Origin: Argopecten irradians | Lineage: Eukaryota > Mollusca > Bivalvia > Pectinida > Pectinidae | Length of the DNA stretch: 64,000 bases | NCBI RefSeq assembly: GCF_041381155.1 | Contig: NC_091140.1 | Location: 26,086,452 to 26,150,451, forward strand | Direction: 5' to 3' | The notes under the pieces: generated by a model | What the model was told of the DNA's origin: nothing | Database searches by the model: none | What the model saw: the letters and a program-made list of their open reading frames with translations, nothing else | In this document: positions 1 to 13,246 of the stretch, piece after piece | Layout: each line of letters opens with the position of its first letter | How positions within the stretch are numbered: position 1 is the stretch's first letter | Position numbers and translations under genes: made by a program

Positions 1-3000
1 CATCACTGTAAATATTCAAAGTCAAACTTAAGTTTCAAAAGATGAAAGTTTGTGTCAAAAGTGTCAAAATTACATTCACCTTCCAGTAGAAACTAACCTC
101 TGTATCACAGTCCAAATTGGATGGTTGGGGTTTGGTATGGGCTTTTATTGTAGGAATGAATGAATTATATTACCAAGGTAATATTTAGAATGGGAGACAC
201 ACATTTAGTTAACAATATGTTTGGAGACAGTTTACGGGCACAAAGAGAAAATAATACAGTTAGATCTGATAACAATGACAATGTACTGGACACTGATGGC
301 CACTGGCTTATAACCAGCTGATTTAATGGAACACTTGAACATTAAGTATCCCCACTGGCTATCTGATTTTAACCCGAATGTAAGAGATTTATTGTTATAT
401 TCAACCTAAACACAGCCCAGACATGTTGTGAGATAGGGACCATGTCGGAGTTATCTAACAAATCCTCTGTTTGTTTAGTACTTAAAAAGATTTTTCAGTT
501 ATATGTTTTGTCGCAATCTTTAAGATTTACGAGTTCACACCACACCAAGAAAAACAAGTGTTGTATATCCGATACCGTAACTTTATACCCGTATCTGATA
601 GTCCATGTATGAATGGGAGACACTGAACTACATAACTGTAAGTCTACAATAAAATACCATATCTGATTCACGCCGGGTAGGTATACTGTTAGTTTGGCCA
701 ATTAAGCCATGTCTTCCCAAACAAACAATATTGAAGTGGTTTATACTACGCGATACCTGTTACATATTTAACCTATTATACTGGATTTGCATATTAAATT
801 TCATGCTGATATAAGTTTCAACAGGAATGGTTACCCAAAATGAAAGAAGCTGTTTAAGTTGATGGGTAATTAGTAAAGGAAGCGAATTCGACTCTATTTT
901 GATGAAGCCCTTATATTTTATTTTATGTCGCGATAATCATTTTAGCAGGATACTAGTTCACAATGATGTAATGTCACTGTATATACATAAGTCTATTGAA
1001 TCTAATGATTCACAAACCGTTAATTATACACTAAGTACAGTTGGCCTTTAAAAGACAGCGTACCGTTCGAGCACAATGCCGTTGCATTTATCGGCTGTAA
1101 AAATATTTTCGAAAAGCATTAGATGAATTTCACACCGCCTGAAAGATTTTTTTGTTTATATAACTATTTAAATTACACACGTGATAATGGATTTTAAGAT
1201 CAGGTCTCTAAATATTGTCGTGTTGTTGGGTACAATTAACAATACATACAGACAAAACATTTCAGCTTGTGAGGACATGTACGATCGACAGTGACAATCT
1301 GTTACACAAATACGGCAGAGAGAAGCATTGTTTACTTTCTACGATTTACAAAACTTCGCAGAAATGGTAAAATGATATATATATACGAAAATGACTAAAC
1401 ATAAATACTAAACAAGCGACACAAATATTAAGATAAATATATAAACGAAGAAATAAATTAACAAACAAATAAAAGAAAACGGATATATTTATGAAAGAAA
1501 GCACCGCTTATAACAAAGTTCACAGAAAAATATATTCTAAAGGAGGCAAATGTTATCAGCTGAGGTTCAATATTGTAGTACGATCGTGCTAAATAGAGAA
1601 TTCACCTGATGTTCTCAATAACCACCTCCTCCTTCCCCCAACGATATAAACTCCGACCATAAAATAATGTCTGCAGAAGACATTTTTATAGCACCATGCG
1701 TGGGTATTTAACATAAGGATTCACCAACCCAACTCGCGCTAGATACTACACGTGCATGTCTGTTTTCGATTATCAATTTATTCATCTTTTGAAGGTAAAT
1801 CTCTGTATAATTAAATTAGTCTCTCATTATTTCATGTTTACTCCCCTTTCTCCCCAAGATAACCTTCATGTTTATATTGCAAGCGTCTGAGTTACGCATA
1901 TTGCACGTGTGAGATACATAGACGTTATAATTACACGTGCATAGTAAACAAAACAGTCGGGATGCTTTCACATGAAACGTCCACGGAGAAGAATATATTC
2001 TGCGTATTACTAATGTATTTTAACAGACATCTTCACTGCATTTCTAACCAGATATGTTCATATGCATGTGATATTTTTCTTCTTCCAGCGCTTTGGGTAA
2101 ACGTAAGACATCAAGACAGATATTTTAGGTTCACAGAAAGGTTTCTTTACCGTGGGATATGAGAGGACATATTAATGAATGACGACATAATTCGCCCGAG
2201 AGAAAGAGAAACTTCCGAAGTTACAGGTCACCCCTTAAATAGTATATCGGGCTATCTATCATCATACTGTACTGTCGAGAAATTGAAACTAAACACCATG
2301 AAAAACCTGGTATATTATCTTACCTATATCGACCAGATGTGACGCACTATATACACTAATAGTAGGGGAATTTAGCCACGTAATACACGACTCGTCTCAT
2401 TACCTCGGACTAATGATGGAGACCTGTCGATAAGGTTAAAGCCCGTGGGTCATCCGAACGTAAACTGAACCGAAATACCACATAGATTTTGTACAAATGT
2501 TTACTGTGATATTTATGCCACCGCCAGGACATCAAAGCCATAGTTTAATTAATACATTGTACTCATCCCGTCGAACCAAGATCCGATTGTAAATCTTGCA
2601 GAGATTTCAAGTTTTTATTAATTAAGTAAGTATTTCACAAAGTATTCCAAACTTAAAATAAAAGAAACAGGATAAGCCGGATTAGGACTGGGAATGTACG
2701 CCCTTAATTACTACATATCGGTAACCTTATCAGTCTATTTATAGATAAAAATTGACCAAGAAACAAAAAATAGGATGTTTAACAAGTTGTATCATGATCA
2801 TTGGTGTTTTATAAAAAAAAATGGTATCTAGGTTTAAACTATTGTCAAGTTGACAGGTGTTGATATATGTTGTAAGTGTTTTTTGTAAATCATATGTTGC
2901 ATAATATTTCAGGTGTATACGCATTCCGGGTCAAGGTTTTTTTCTCTCTCTCTCTGGCGGGCGAAAGTTGATATGTAAGAAAATCTCTTACCTGTCACAT

Positions 3001-3189
3001 ATACTTTTCTTGGCAATGATCAGTGAGTCATAAAAGTTGTTTTTTAAAGTGAAGATCGAGCTTGATTATGTTATTTAAATATGGCCAGTTTTATTATCGG
3101 ATTACCACTATTATTTTTAAGATATCTTACATTTACTATTAATTTTGTTGATAGTAAATAATGCATTTTCGAAATAATTATCTCAATTG
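1..3189. other. Gene-free AT-rich stretch
   Basis: No supported coding exon, RNA gene or clear repeat was found on either strand. Open frames here are short (under 70 codons), start and stop at random and match no family I recognise. There is a short CT-rich run near 2942-2955. It may be intergenic or intronic DNA. Confidence 0.6.
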
Positions 3190-3407
3190 GTTTGGTTTGT
3201 ATAGTTTTACGTCCTATTAACAGCCAGGGTCATGTAAGGACGTGCCAGGTTTGTTGGTGGAGGAAAGCCGGAGTACCCGGAGAAAAACCACCGGTCAACG
3301 GTCAGTACCTGGCAACTGCCCCACATGGGATTCGAACCCGCATCCCAGAGGTGGAGGGCTTGTGGTAATATGTCGGGACATCTTAACCACTCGGCCACCG
3401 CGGCCCC
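3190..3407 (-). mobile_element. tRNA-derived SINE with Meta-domain-like core
   Basis: On the minus strand the element opens with a tRNA-Leu-like head. A Pol III box A (TGGCCGAGTGG, 3388-3398) and a box B (GGTTCGAATCC, 3328-3338) are both intact. The head is followed by a conserved-looking body, with the stretch around 3226-3250 reading as the CCTGGCACGTCCTTACATGA core. The tail is AC/AAACC-rich near 3190-3215. This order matches the bivalve Meta-domain SINEs (BivaMD type). The short frames over it in both directions are shadows, not genes. Confidence 0.85.
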
Positions 3408-3674
3408 AGTATTTTATTATCTCAATGTTGCGACGATTAAAATACGTGTATATTCATTACCAGTTCACAATCTATAAAACACTTTGTGATAATATTGCAT
3501 TCGGTGAAACCCCATCAGAAAAAACAGACTATGCGGATAAAATGGTTGTACAATATATTTGGCTAGGACAAACCAGGGATAATGCTATAATGCTCTTTGA
3601 GAACCCTCGATAACTGCTACAAGTCCCACCGAACCAATGACTGATTATAAGTCCAGCTGTAATGATCCTTGAAA

Positions 3675-3681
3675 TATATCA

Positions 3682-3716
<35 letters not shown>
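3675..3716. repeat. (AT)n microsatellite
   Basis: A nearly uninterrupted run of alternating A and T, broken once by TGTATAT. Confidence 0.95.
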
Positions 3717-5689
3717 CCATTCGCGTTGTTTCCACTGCTGGAAATTTCATAACATGACTGTTGTTGAGATATCTAATGTGAGAACATTTTTTCCCATCAA
3801 AATATAACTGGGAAATATCTGGTGTTGGAATCATTCAACCATAAAAATTAATTTTGTTGCCGATCAATAATTTAACATGGGACATCGTTTTTATTCTGTG
3901 ATATTACTGGTTTTATTTTCGCTTTCGCAAGGATTTTATTTTGTCTCGTGATGATATGTTGGAATACAATTCCGAAGCATCTATGTACATATTTAAGTGG
4001 TTTGACATTTGCAGCTCAATCTCACGATGACGCGCGGAGAAAGTGACACCACTGAGAGTGGTTAATAAAACATTCCTCGCATACCAACAACAAACAATAA
4101 AGTATTTTGGAAAACCAACAAATTAAAGCCGGACTACTAAATAGCTTAGGAGTTAGTTATGTCTTATCATTTCTTATCTGTCTAAACGGTTCAGCTGATG
4201 AAAAGGCTTTTTGTATGCAAGTTTTGAGCATGCGCAGCCAGATGAGATATGAAGAAGACGACAGGAATGTTAATCGGAATTCTGATCCAGCCCCAATATC
4301 TAAATCATAATAATATCAAAACATCTCAGTGACCCTGATACCATGTAAAAATATTAAAAACGAAAGACAAAGAGGTTTTCGACACACACTTTTCTACACG
4401 TGCATATTTAACGATTCAACAATATACCCGTTACAAGTATACTTTCGATGTCAATAAAACACACAGGACAAACACATTTAATCCTATCAATGCATTTTGC
4501 ACATATTTTAAACGTCGTTTTCTTAATGTCGACAGAATTTGAATAGCTTAATAAATATAAATGCAGTAGCCAATATTGCAGAATCTCACAGAAACGTAAC
4601 ATAGCTTCCACAACCTAGAACAGAAAATGGCGACGCTGGAATTTTTTGCCCGGGATAAATTATAAATGTAAATATTTTTGTGTTGACTTTACCACGAAAA
4701 AGGTTTAACTCACAAAGCAGAACATGACAATAACTTAATAATAATGAAACTTAAATCCCTACATAAGTTATTATATCAATGGCTTTAGAAATTGGTAAAA
4801 ATAAACAATAAATAAATATAAAGGTGTGTCCCTTACCTTTTCAGTAAATTATTATTCCAAGTATTATGTTCACAAAGCCTGTAATACACAATTCACAGGC
4901 AAAATAAACGTCCTGATTAAAATGAACTATCAACGAATATTTTCCAGGTTTTTTTTTTGTTCAACTCGTCCGTCAAACTATACGCTAGTGCCTTCTACCA
5001 GGGCCGAGTGCTTTACGCACAGCTTGTTGCCGCACTAAATGTATTCAGACACGTGATTCGGCTCCCAGATAGCAATGCGCTCTGATTGGCTAAAGCTCTA
5101 CCTCCAAAGCGCATTCCACATACAGTATCGATACCAGGTTTATGTGAACAGTATATTGCTTTTCTGAAATACAATAATTATGTATTGTGTTGTTTTAAAA
5201 ATGGCGAACATATAGGTACATTTAAAACATTGTTGTTAATAGCCAGCAGAATTATATCATAGCATTGTTAAAACAACCGAACAGGAAAATGACATTTCAA
5301 CAACAATTTGCTGGGGGTCATCTAGATCATATTGCAGATAAATGTAGCAAGATTGTACACGACATTCCGAGTCGCCTGTTATCTATCATAATAACTAACC
5401 AGGCCTAGCGTCACCAATCTTACCAACACGTGCGGTGATCGAACATCCAACAGATTCATTAATGTCAACTAATTGTCACGCGCACGTGTAATAGGCATTG
5501 TTTTGAGATGGATTTCACGTGTTCTGTATTCAACACGGCGTCAAGATTCGCGTTTTTGAATCCAAGTTTGTCTGTGACACCTGACATAAAATTGATTGTA
5601 AAATGAAATCAATACAGACGTATTGTTACTGCACGTGTTCCTAACACACGCGCATTACTGTATGCTTTATGTTTTATTTAGATACACAA
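3717..5689. other. No gene recognised
   Basis: AT-rich DNA without a supported gene. Around 5040-5110 there is a more GC-balanced patch with an inverted CCAAT motif (CTGATTGGCT, 5082-5091) and CACGTG motifs. This could be a promoter, but no transcript start or downstream exon can be tied to it. Confidence 0.5.
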
Positions 5690-6395
5690 GGATATTGTAT
5701 ATACACAACTGGTGGAAAGTTCAAAATCACCATTCATAGTTAATAACAGGAAATAAAACTTTATATTTGGAATTCCATTATCTAGGACGTGTGAAAAAGT
5801 GATACGACCCCCGGCAATCTATATAGGGACACAGAGGTGAAGTTTCGACGAATATTGTCTTATTTCAAAGTTTACTGGTTTACTGGTGCTGTTATACGCC
5901 AATTACTTAGTTCTCCACAAAGCTTGTTGTCGACATATTTAAATGTATTCAGTAACGTACGTAATAAGTGTAAAGTAACACAATGAAAACGATTGGAAAC
6001 TGAATATATGTCAATACAATGTAACAACACATTGTCAATGTCAATGTATTGAAAATAATAGGAATCAGAACTAAATAGTGTTATTATTGTGACCAATAGA
6101 CTGTCGCATGTTTACCTGTCGTCATATCTCGGCCGTTTCATTCTCAAGTTTGTGTAAAAGTGTTACTTAGTGTATATTAATTATGAACGTTACCCCTACA
6201 CATCATAATTTCCATCAAAATTCTAAAGCAAACACAAGAATGAACAATACACTAGTCTAACGCATTCAAATTTCGTAAATTTTGTAATTTTACACTGCTA
6301 GATATTTAAAATATTTCTGTATCCCTAGTATATTGTTCCAACTGTTACATAAAACGTTACAGGATATCTTGGTAATCCATCTATTAATACTCAAG

Positions 6396-6980
6396 GTCTA
6401 ATACTGATTGTTCATATTTTAGTTGGTTGCTACGCTATGTCAAAAAATGATTGTTCATATTTAGTTTGTTGCTACGCTATGTCTAATATTGATTGTTCAT
6501 ATTTCAGTTGGTTGCTACGCTATATCTAATACTGATTATTCATATTTTAGTTGGTTGCTACGCTATGTCTAATACTGATTGTTCATATTTGAGTTGGTTG
6601 CTACGCTATGTCTAATACTGATTGTTCATATTTGAGTTGGTTGCTACGCTATGTCTAATACTGATTGTTCATATTTGAGTTGGTTGCTACGCTATGTCTA
6701 ATACTGATTGTTCATATTTTAGTTGGTTGCTACGCTATGTCTAATACTGATTATTCATATTTTAGTTGGTTGCTACGTTATATCTAAAACTGATTATTCA
6801 TATTTTAGTTGGTTGCTACGCTATGTCTAATACTGATTGTTCATATTTTAGTTTGTTGCTACGCTATGTCTAATACTGATTGTTCATATTTCAGTTGGTT
6901 GCTACGCTATGTCTAATACTGATTGTAATATTTAGTTGGTTGCTACGCTACGTCTTATACTGATTGTTCATATGTTAGTT
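6396..6980. repeat. 43-bp minisatellite, about 13 copies
   Basis: A unit containing GATTGTTCATATTT and TTGGTTGCTACGCTATG repeats head to tail about every 43 bp, with a few substitutions per copy. No spacer/repeat alternation is present. Confidence 0.95.
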
Positions 6981-7914
6981 GACAATGGTTTCAAGGATTA
7001 GATCCCTCTCAGCAAACAGAATAGGACATTCAATCAGATCGTTTTATCATATAATTTGCAAACAACAGAAACAGCTTCCCAGACAAATGATAGGTGTATG
7101 AGGCCACTTTCCATGTATCTTCACACTTAATTTAGAGATCTCCCACAGAGGATGTGTATTCAGCTTAGTAGTAATAGCTTAAAGGTACGATTACATTGAT
7201 TTTCGAAGGGACTATTTTTCGAAATCATTATGCAATGTCATTTTCGGGTTATCTAGTCGTTCTCGGATTTTTTCTTTGTAGAGGTATGAAGAAAAAGAAT
7301 TGGTCAATCACAAAGTCGAATTTAGTATGAAAACAAATTATTCAATAAAAATCAAGGTGTACAAGTGAGTTAGACTATATGTTTGTTATGAACAAAAAGA
7401 AAACTTGAATTAATTCCATGAAAAGATCTATATTTGATTTATAACATTAAGAAAAACGCAGATTTTTTCAATATTTCCAGATCTTATATATTCATATTTC
7501 GGCGTTCCAATCACGATACCCATAATTGTTTACATTGTCTATTATCAGTATTTACCCTAGGCTAGTACTGTAAGCAATACAATGATGTTGCGAGCGAGAT
7601 GTTACAAGATGATTTCTCGTGACTTTATTCTTTATTCCAGTAATTAAATTCATCCTCCAGTAAACGAAAGAATTAAATGTTCTATGCAGACATTCGCCAT
7701 AAACCTTGTAATGTGTAAAGAAGTAGATGGGTGTTTGATTTTCGGGAGGTGTTTTATACGCTGTCAAATACAGCAAGATACGAGACCTTCTATATGATCT
7801 TTTGTTATTGGATATATACACGACTATTTGAAAGTTTAAACTCACAATTCATTGTTAATGACAGGAAATAAAACTTTACAATAGTAATTCGATTATCTAG
7901 GACGTGTGAAAAGA

Positions 7915-8475
7915 CAACATATTCCGCCCTACAATTTCTATAACTAGGACTCCCTACGATTATTGGAAGGCAATAAAGGGCGATACAAAGGGGGACTACA
8001 GACCTACACGGCCCGTACTTCTAATTTACATTTGCCCATAGAAACGGGACGATGGGCTAATATACCACGCAATGAAAGAATTTGTCCCCTTTGTTTCAAC
8101 GGTATTGGTGACGAATTTCATTACTTATTTAATTGTACTCACATATCAGTTCATCAAATTAGGCAAATACATATACCAAAATATTATTTTACGAACCCTA
8201 ATCTAACAAAAATGAAAGGTCTAATCTCACTGTGTAACGTACGTATTCTTTCGCAACTTAGCAGGTTTATTGAGAAATTAGAGAAATTGATTTATAATAA
8301 TTAGATCAATTAAGTCCATTATATTCTGTATTATACTTGTGTCGTGTTGATTGTATTATACTAATGCTAAGTTGATTGTGTTCCGTCATGTCAAAATGTA
8401 ATACACTGATTTGACCTCTTGTTACACACGTAAGTGTGTCAGAGCGTAATAAAGAAATCTGAATCTGACAAAATA
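7915..8475 (+). mobile_element. LINE 3'-end fragment (ORF2 C-terminus plus tail)
   Basis: An open frame from about 7963 to 8304 encodes a short peptide with LPIETGRW, then RICPLCFNGIGDEFHYLFNC. The last stretch has the Cys-x2-Cys...His-x4-Cys pattern found at the C-terminus of many molluscan non-LTR retrotransposon ORF2 proteins. It is followed by a non-coding tail ending around 8450-8470 in AATAAAGAAATCTGAATCTG, a typical LINE 3' terminus. No reverse transcriptase core is present, so the copy is strongly 5'-truncated. It sits inside the middle copy of the segmental duplication, where the sister copy lacks it. Confidence 0.8.
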
Positions 8476-10293
8476 GGTGATCAATATCAACAGGTAGGCA
8501 GCATAACAATGATTGGAAACTTACTATATGTCAACACATCATAGCAATACAAGACTATTTGATCAATAAACACTACATAGTGTTATAATTGTGACAAACA
8601 ATATGTCATTCATTTTGTTTATCGCATGTTTTAAAAAACCTTTCGCATATCCCGGTCACTTCATTCTCAAGTTTAGTGTAAATGTATCAGGGTGTATTTA
8701 CGGAGTGAATTACCTTGCTAGTCTATCTGGTACATTCTACAGTTCTGCTAAAAAAGTGATGAGTCAAATGGATTTAATAAAAGAACTTGACCAAACTATG
8801 ATTTCTTTCAATCAAATATCAATTGCAAATGTTCTAAACCTCTTTATCCTTTTATTCAAGACAATATGTTGTTCCGACCGTAACCTGATTTCACTATTCT
8901 TAATTTTACTCACTAAAGTAACATACATGTGAAAAGATCATAAAAAGAAATCATAAAAGGAAAATGCTGGGTAAAGTGTAAAGAAAACAACGACTACCTG
9001 ACAGAAAATACTGGCATCAATATTTACGTACACAGTCACGTAAATAAGTTATTCATTTATCAATCTAATTATGCATACACATCATATTTACTTGATAATC
9101 TCATCACATATTTATAACATATGGCTTAACGCTGTTTGTGATGATATATGAAATGTAACACCACTTCACACTTATTTAGATGGCAATTTAGTACCATAAC
9201 AGGCACGTGTGAAGCCTGTCCTTCCTCGACAATCAATAATCCTCAGATCGTTCTACATATCCTCGTTAGGTCGTGTTGTAATGGGTCCATGATAATACTG
9301 TTGATGGTGTAAAACTTAGTTATGGTATTTGTTTGTTATCAACATAAATAAGCTTGTTTTAATTCAATAGAAAAATATCAATATTTTGTTTGTAAAATAA
9401 TGACAAACGTTGATTTTTTTTTCGTTCTTACAATACGTTATATTTCGGCGTTCAAATCACGATATCCATAATTGTTTACATTTTTTATTAGTAATATTTA
9501 CCTAGGCTAGTACTGCAAGCAATACAATGATATCATACACATGTACAAATTATAAAACTACTATGGTTGTAATAGGCACAATTCACTTTCACGAATAGCG
9601 CATTTAAAGTTAATCCCCCAAAGTATACCTCGACGAATATATATTAGTACATGTGTTTATATATGAATTTATTGAAAGGAGATCATATTACAAATCCGCA
9701 GATGGGTTTTTGAGGCAGAGGTCTTCATTCAGTCTTATCATTATTATTATTGTTATCTCGATATGTGGAAGCTACGGAAGAAACTTTGTATGATAGCGAA
9801 CTAATACTCTGTTACACAATCATTATACTTGTGTCGATTTTAGTTATTCCACTCATCAAATCCAGTCTTCACTAAACGAGAAAAAAAGATGTTATATGCA
9901 GACATTCGCCCTAATTCTGGAAATTTATAAAGAAGAGTGTGGGGGTCTTATTTGCGAGAGGTGTCTTATTCGCTGTCAAAGTGCGCAGGTTAGACGGTCA
10001 AGTGTTTCTATATGAAAGTTTGTCTATTTTGCAGGTTCCCAGCATCATTGTTAATCAACTTGGTTTTTTTTGTCAGTTATATGTTGAATTCAATATCTAT
10101 TACCGAGGATGGTACTATTTGATGTATAACTTCCCACTGATTTGTGTTTTTTGTAATTTACTTATCACACTATGTTTCTTATTTCCCCATATACTACTTC
10201 CGTATCGAAGCATAACTATTTAATTAAAGTACGGTGGTACACAGAGTAGGTAAATTCTCTACATGCTATAGATTTTCAACAGTATTCCTTAGT

Positions 10294-10375
10294 GCCATCC
10301 TCGGTATTCCAGGGGTTACTATTATTTTTGTTAATATAACGATAATGATAGTAACCCCTGAAACACCGAAGATGC
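10294..10375. repeat. Imperfect stem-loop around GGGGTTACTAT
   Basis: The arm 10294-10324 (GCCATCCTCGG then CCAGGGGTTACTAT) is the reverse complement, with few mismatches, of 10345-10375 (ATAGTAACCCCTG then CCGAAGATG). The loop is about 20 bases. It is probably a small foldback element. Confidence 0.75.
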
Positions 10376-10636
10376 TAGGGCTCGACCTGCCAATTTAGTT
10401 ATTTCTAATGGGTTAGATTCTCGTTTATTCACAAAACAATTTTTCCATATGATATGAAAACCTGTAATTAATGAAGATAGTGATTAACAGAGGTTGACAA
10501 TGAACCTCTGGTTTTTCATGATTTGCAGTTTTCATTTTTGACACCGTACTATATAGAGTATAACCCTTACTCTTTGTAATTGACATGCAAGTCGCTTGTA
10601 TTATAGTTTAATTCTAATACATCTTGTAGTTTTAAT

Positions 10637-10715
10637 AGTCTAGTTCGTGAAGTAACGATAAAGTGTTTATATGTATACATTGCAAATACTATATCGTTCT
10701 TTCACGAACTAGACT
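10637..10715. repeat. 24-bp inverted repeat hairpin
   Basis: AGTCTAGTTCGTGAA..AACGATA (10637-10660) pairs with TATCGTT..TTCACGAACTAGACT (10692-10715). The arms differ at two central bases and enclose a 31-base loop. It is a small foldback or MITE remnant. Confidence 0.8.
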
Positions 10716-11095
10716 ACTCGTAATTAGCACTGGTATGCGACGCTTCCTATTTCTATATTCATCATATTATCTCGGCAGCCCACAGTGTCCTGGTGAAACA
10801 ACGCTATCTGTGGTATTATATCAAATGTCACACACTTTCGCAAAATTGAATGTCAATTGCTAACATAACAAGCATGTGCTATGTCTGTACTAACTCCACA
10901 ATCAATAATCTCAGGATATTTTCTATGAATTCCTGTAGGATCATGTGAATTAATAGAACAAATTAATGCCAAATAAGCCATAGTATTTGTTCGTCAAACT
11001 GACCGATATAAGCGTTCTTGTGAAATAGAGTGCAAGAGGCAAATGATATGACCTATTTTTAACCCTTAACTCGGTGTAGGCGACTATAAGCAAAG

Positions 11096-12933
11096 GGGTG
11101 TATCTCTGAACGCCAACATTTTGGATTTAACTGTAGGGTAGTTTGTTGTGACAGTGGTTATAGTCTTTTTCCTAAAAGGAGTCCCAATGCCAACAGGTAA
11201 ATTTACCTGTAAAAGTTACCTGTGTTGATACTTATCTAAATGTATATTGATTAATTTTTATTTCAATAAGTGTTCAGATTTAATATCAGATACATATATA
11301 CATAATATATGTTTCTGTTAATATCTATGAAAATATAACAATAGAATCTATGAATGAAATTATATTAAATTCACAGTGATTTTATTTCAAGAATTTTAAA
11401 GATTTCCTTGATATTATATCTAAAATCTCTGGTATAAATTTCATTAGACTTTCAATAGAATGATACTAAAATCAAGCACAATTCTTTGAAACCTATTTCA
11501 CGTGGAAGTAAACTTTCCCATTCAGTCATATCAACGAAAAAAACCCAAAAAGAAATTGTCTTATTTCAACTTAGTGTAACACCAATTCGACTAAAAGTTT
11601 GAAATGATATAAGCCTTTTGCCTGTTGAAACGTGATATTTTTCCACAAGGTCTTCCATACATGTCTGTTAAATGACCTTATATACATATATAGTACATGT
11701 AACATCTGCATTAATTACCTAAAGAGTAAGTGAATTTATGTCAAATATGATTTCCAAACTTTAAAAATGTATTACTTGCACTTGACTGACCTTTTTAAGT
11801 TAACAGAACATATACTATATTTTGAAAGCTGCATTAGGATGCATCATTTATCACAATTACAGCGCAGTAAAATGATATGTTTTTGTGCATGTTAGAAATA
11901 ACATATACATTTCTCGCCTATGGTTGATTTTCGGTCAAACATTGTTATTAGATACAAATCGGTATATGTACTATAATTTTTAAACAGAAAAGAGACGAAA
12001 ACTGTTAATTTGGTATTCTGAGCACTAAAAGTTTGCAACATTTTGAGAACTACAAAACCTACAACATATGGACTTGAAATAATTTTGCCAGTATTGCAAC
12101 ATTATATTAAAATCTATAATGTGTATTAAAATGAATATACATGGTTAAGACCCAAAGTAACAGTCTTCAATCTCATTTCATATAGTATTTTTTCATTGTT
12201 AAGTGACGTCTAAAAATATTTTGCATCTAAAATACATATAGAGCATTTAAAACCAATGATATATTATTACCAATGTTTATAAAACATCATATATGTGTGT
12301 TTGTGTCGGCTTCAATAGATTACCAACTTAAACTATAATCAACAGGTCAAAATTTCCGACAAAATTAATTTAAACTTTTATGATATTGTTTTTCTCCACT
12401 CATTTTCTAACTAAATTAAATACTTAACGGTGTACGTCTATGCGAAAACAGAAATCAACTATGCACAGTCACAAGAAAAGAAAGTTGGCTAAGAATAATG
12501 TAGCCCTGGAGAACTCTTATGTCAATACAGAATACAGTTTCATTAGAATATACATTGATTGAGAAACCTGTTTTTCTGATAAAATTGAGATATAATTTGT
12601 AAAAAATGCATTGTTCTTAATATAAATCTGCATGTAGCTCCTTATTAATTCTTAGCATTTATAATGTTTATGATTTTATGTAAATTAAAGCACCGATTAT
12701 CTTTAATTAATAATTTACATTGTATTGTAAGATATATATTGAAGGAATTATTTTCCAAAACCCACCAATATTACCTATGATACTGATTGAAATACAGGTA
12801 AATCTCAGGTGACTATACAGGTGAAAATATAAAGACAGCTTATATGAAACAGTATATAATTGCCTTCCTATTGTTTCCTAAAACAACACCTACCTATTGT
12901 TGATACATATATGTTGGCGTTCAGAGAACACCC
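11096..12933. mobile_element. Candidate non-autonomous DNA transposon with ~22-bp TIRs
   Basis: The ends 11096-11118 and 12912-12933 are inverted repeats (GGGTGT..TCTCTGAACGCCAACA). The interior is very AT-rich and has no coding capacity. ACAGGTAAA/TTTACCTGT motifs recur just inside both ends (11198-11224 and 12795-12840), as subterminal transposase sites often do. The flanks both contain AGCAAAG but offset by two bases, so the target duplication is not resolved. Confidence 0.55.
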
Positions 12934-13246
12934 AAAGCAAAGTACGAGCGCCGGATATGCTTTAACTGCAGCCTGCATGGGTTGGGTGGCAGTATTACAT
13001 AAACCGGAAGAGGGTACATGTTATAGGTGAAGAACCGGTGTTGAGCACACAATATTCGTCCGCATTTGCAACTTGGTGTAACTGTGAAGTACAAGAGCCG
13101 GAAGAAGATCTAGTAATTACCAAAATCTATATTTACAATTATAAATATGTATTATAGAATAAGCAATTTTGGGGTATAGGGAATTAATAATTCAACTTTT
13201 GAATAATTAATGATTGACTGTCATAACTCAGATTATTATCACTTTT

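Larger units (their letters stand above)
5690..10960. repeat. Diverged tandem segmental duplication, about three copies
   Basis: Blocks recur in the same order and orientation. 5690-5790 resembles 7810-7905 (both with AATAAAACTTTA and ATTATCTAGGACGTGTGAAA). 5985-6160 resembles 8505-8680. 7475-7585 resembles 9440-9535 (ATTTCGGCGTTC, then CTAGGCTAGTACTG). 7635-7765 resembles 9845-9985 (GCAGACATTCGCC). 9205-9245 resembles 10870-10915. Divergence is substantial, so the duplication is old. The middle copy carries a LINE fragment and the first carries a minisatellite. The open frames in it (for example plus 8591-8932 and plus 9939-10223) are not conserved between copies and are not called as genes. 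Confidence 0.75.

Noticed and set aside
3328..3407. A tRNA-Leu gene
   Set aside because: Box A and B are good, but the sequence continues into a SINE body and tail, so this is the SINE head and not a free tRNA gene.
6396..6980. CRISPR-like array
   Set aside because: Units abut with no unique spacers and the genome is animal; it is a minisatellite. The same holds for 33440-34168.
8591..8932. A 113-codon plus-strand gene
   Set aside because: It lies in the segmental duplication, is not preserved in the sister copy at 6070-6330, and resembles no family.
9939..10223. A 94-codon hydrophobic frame, possible membrane protein
   Set aside because: It is AT-driven hydrophobic content in duplicated DNA, lacks splice or start context, and its sister copy is not open.
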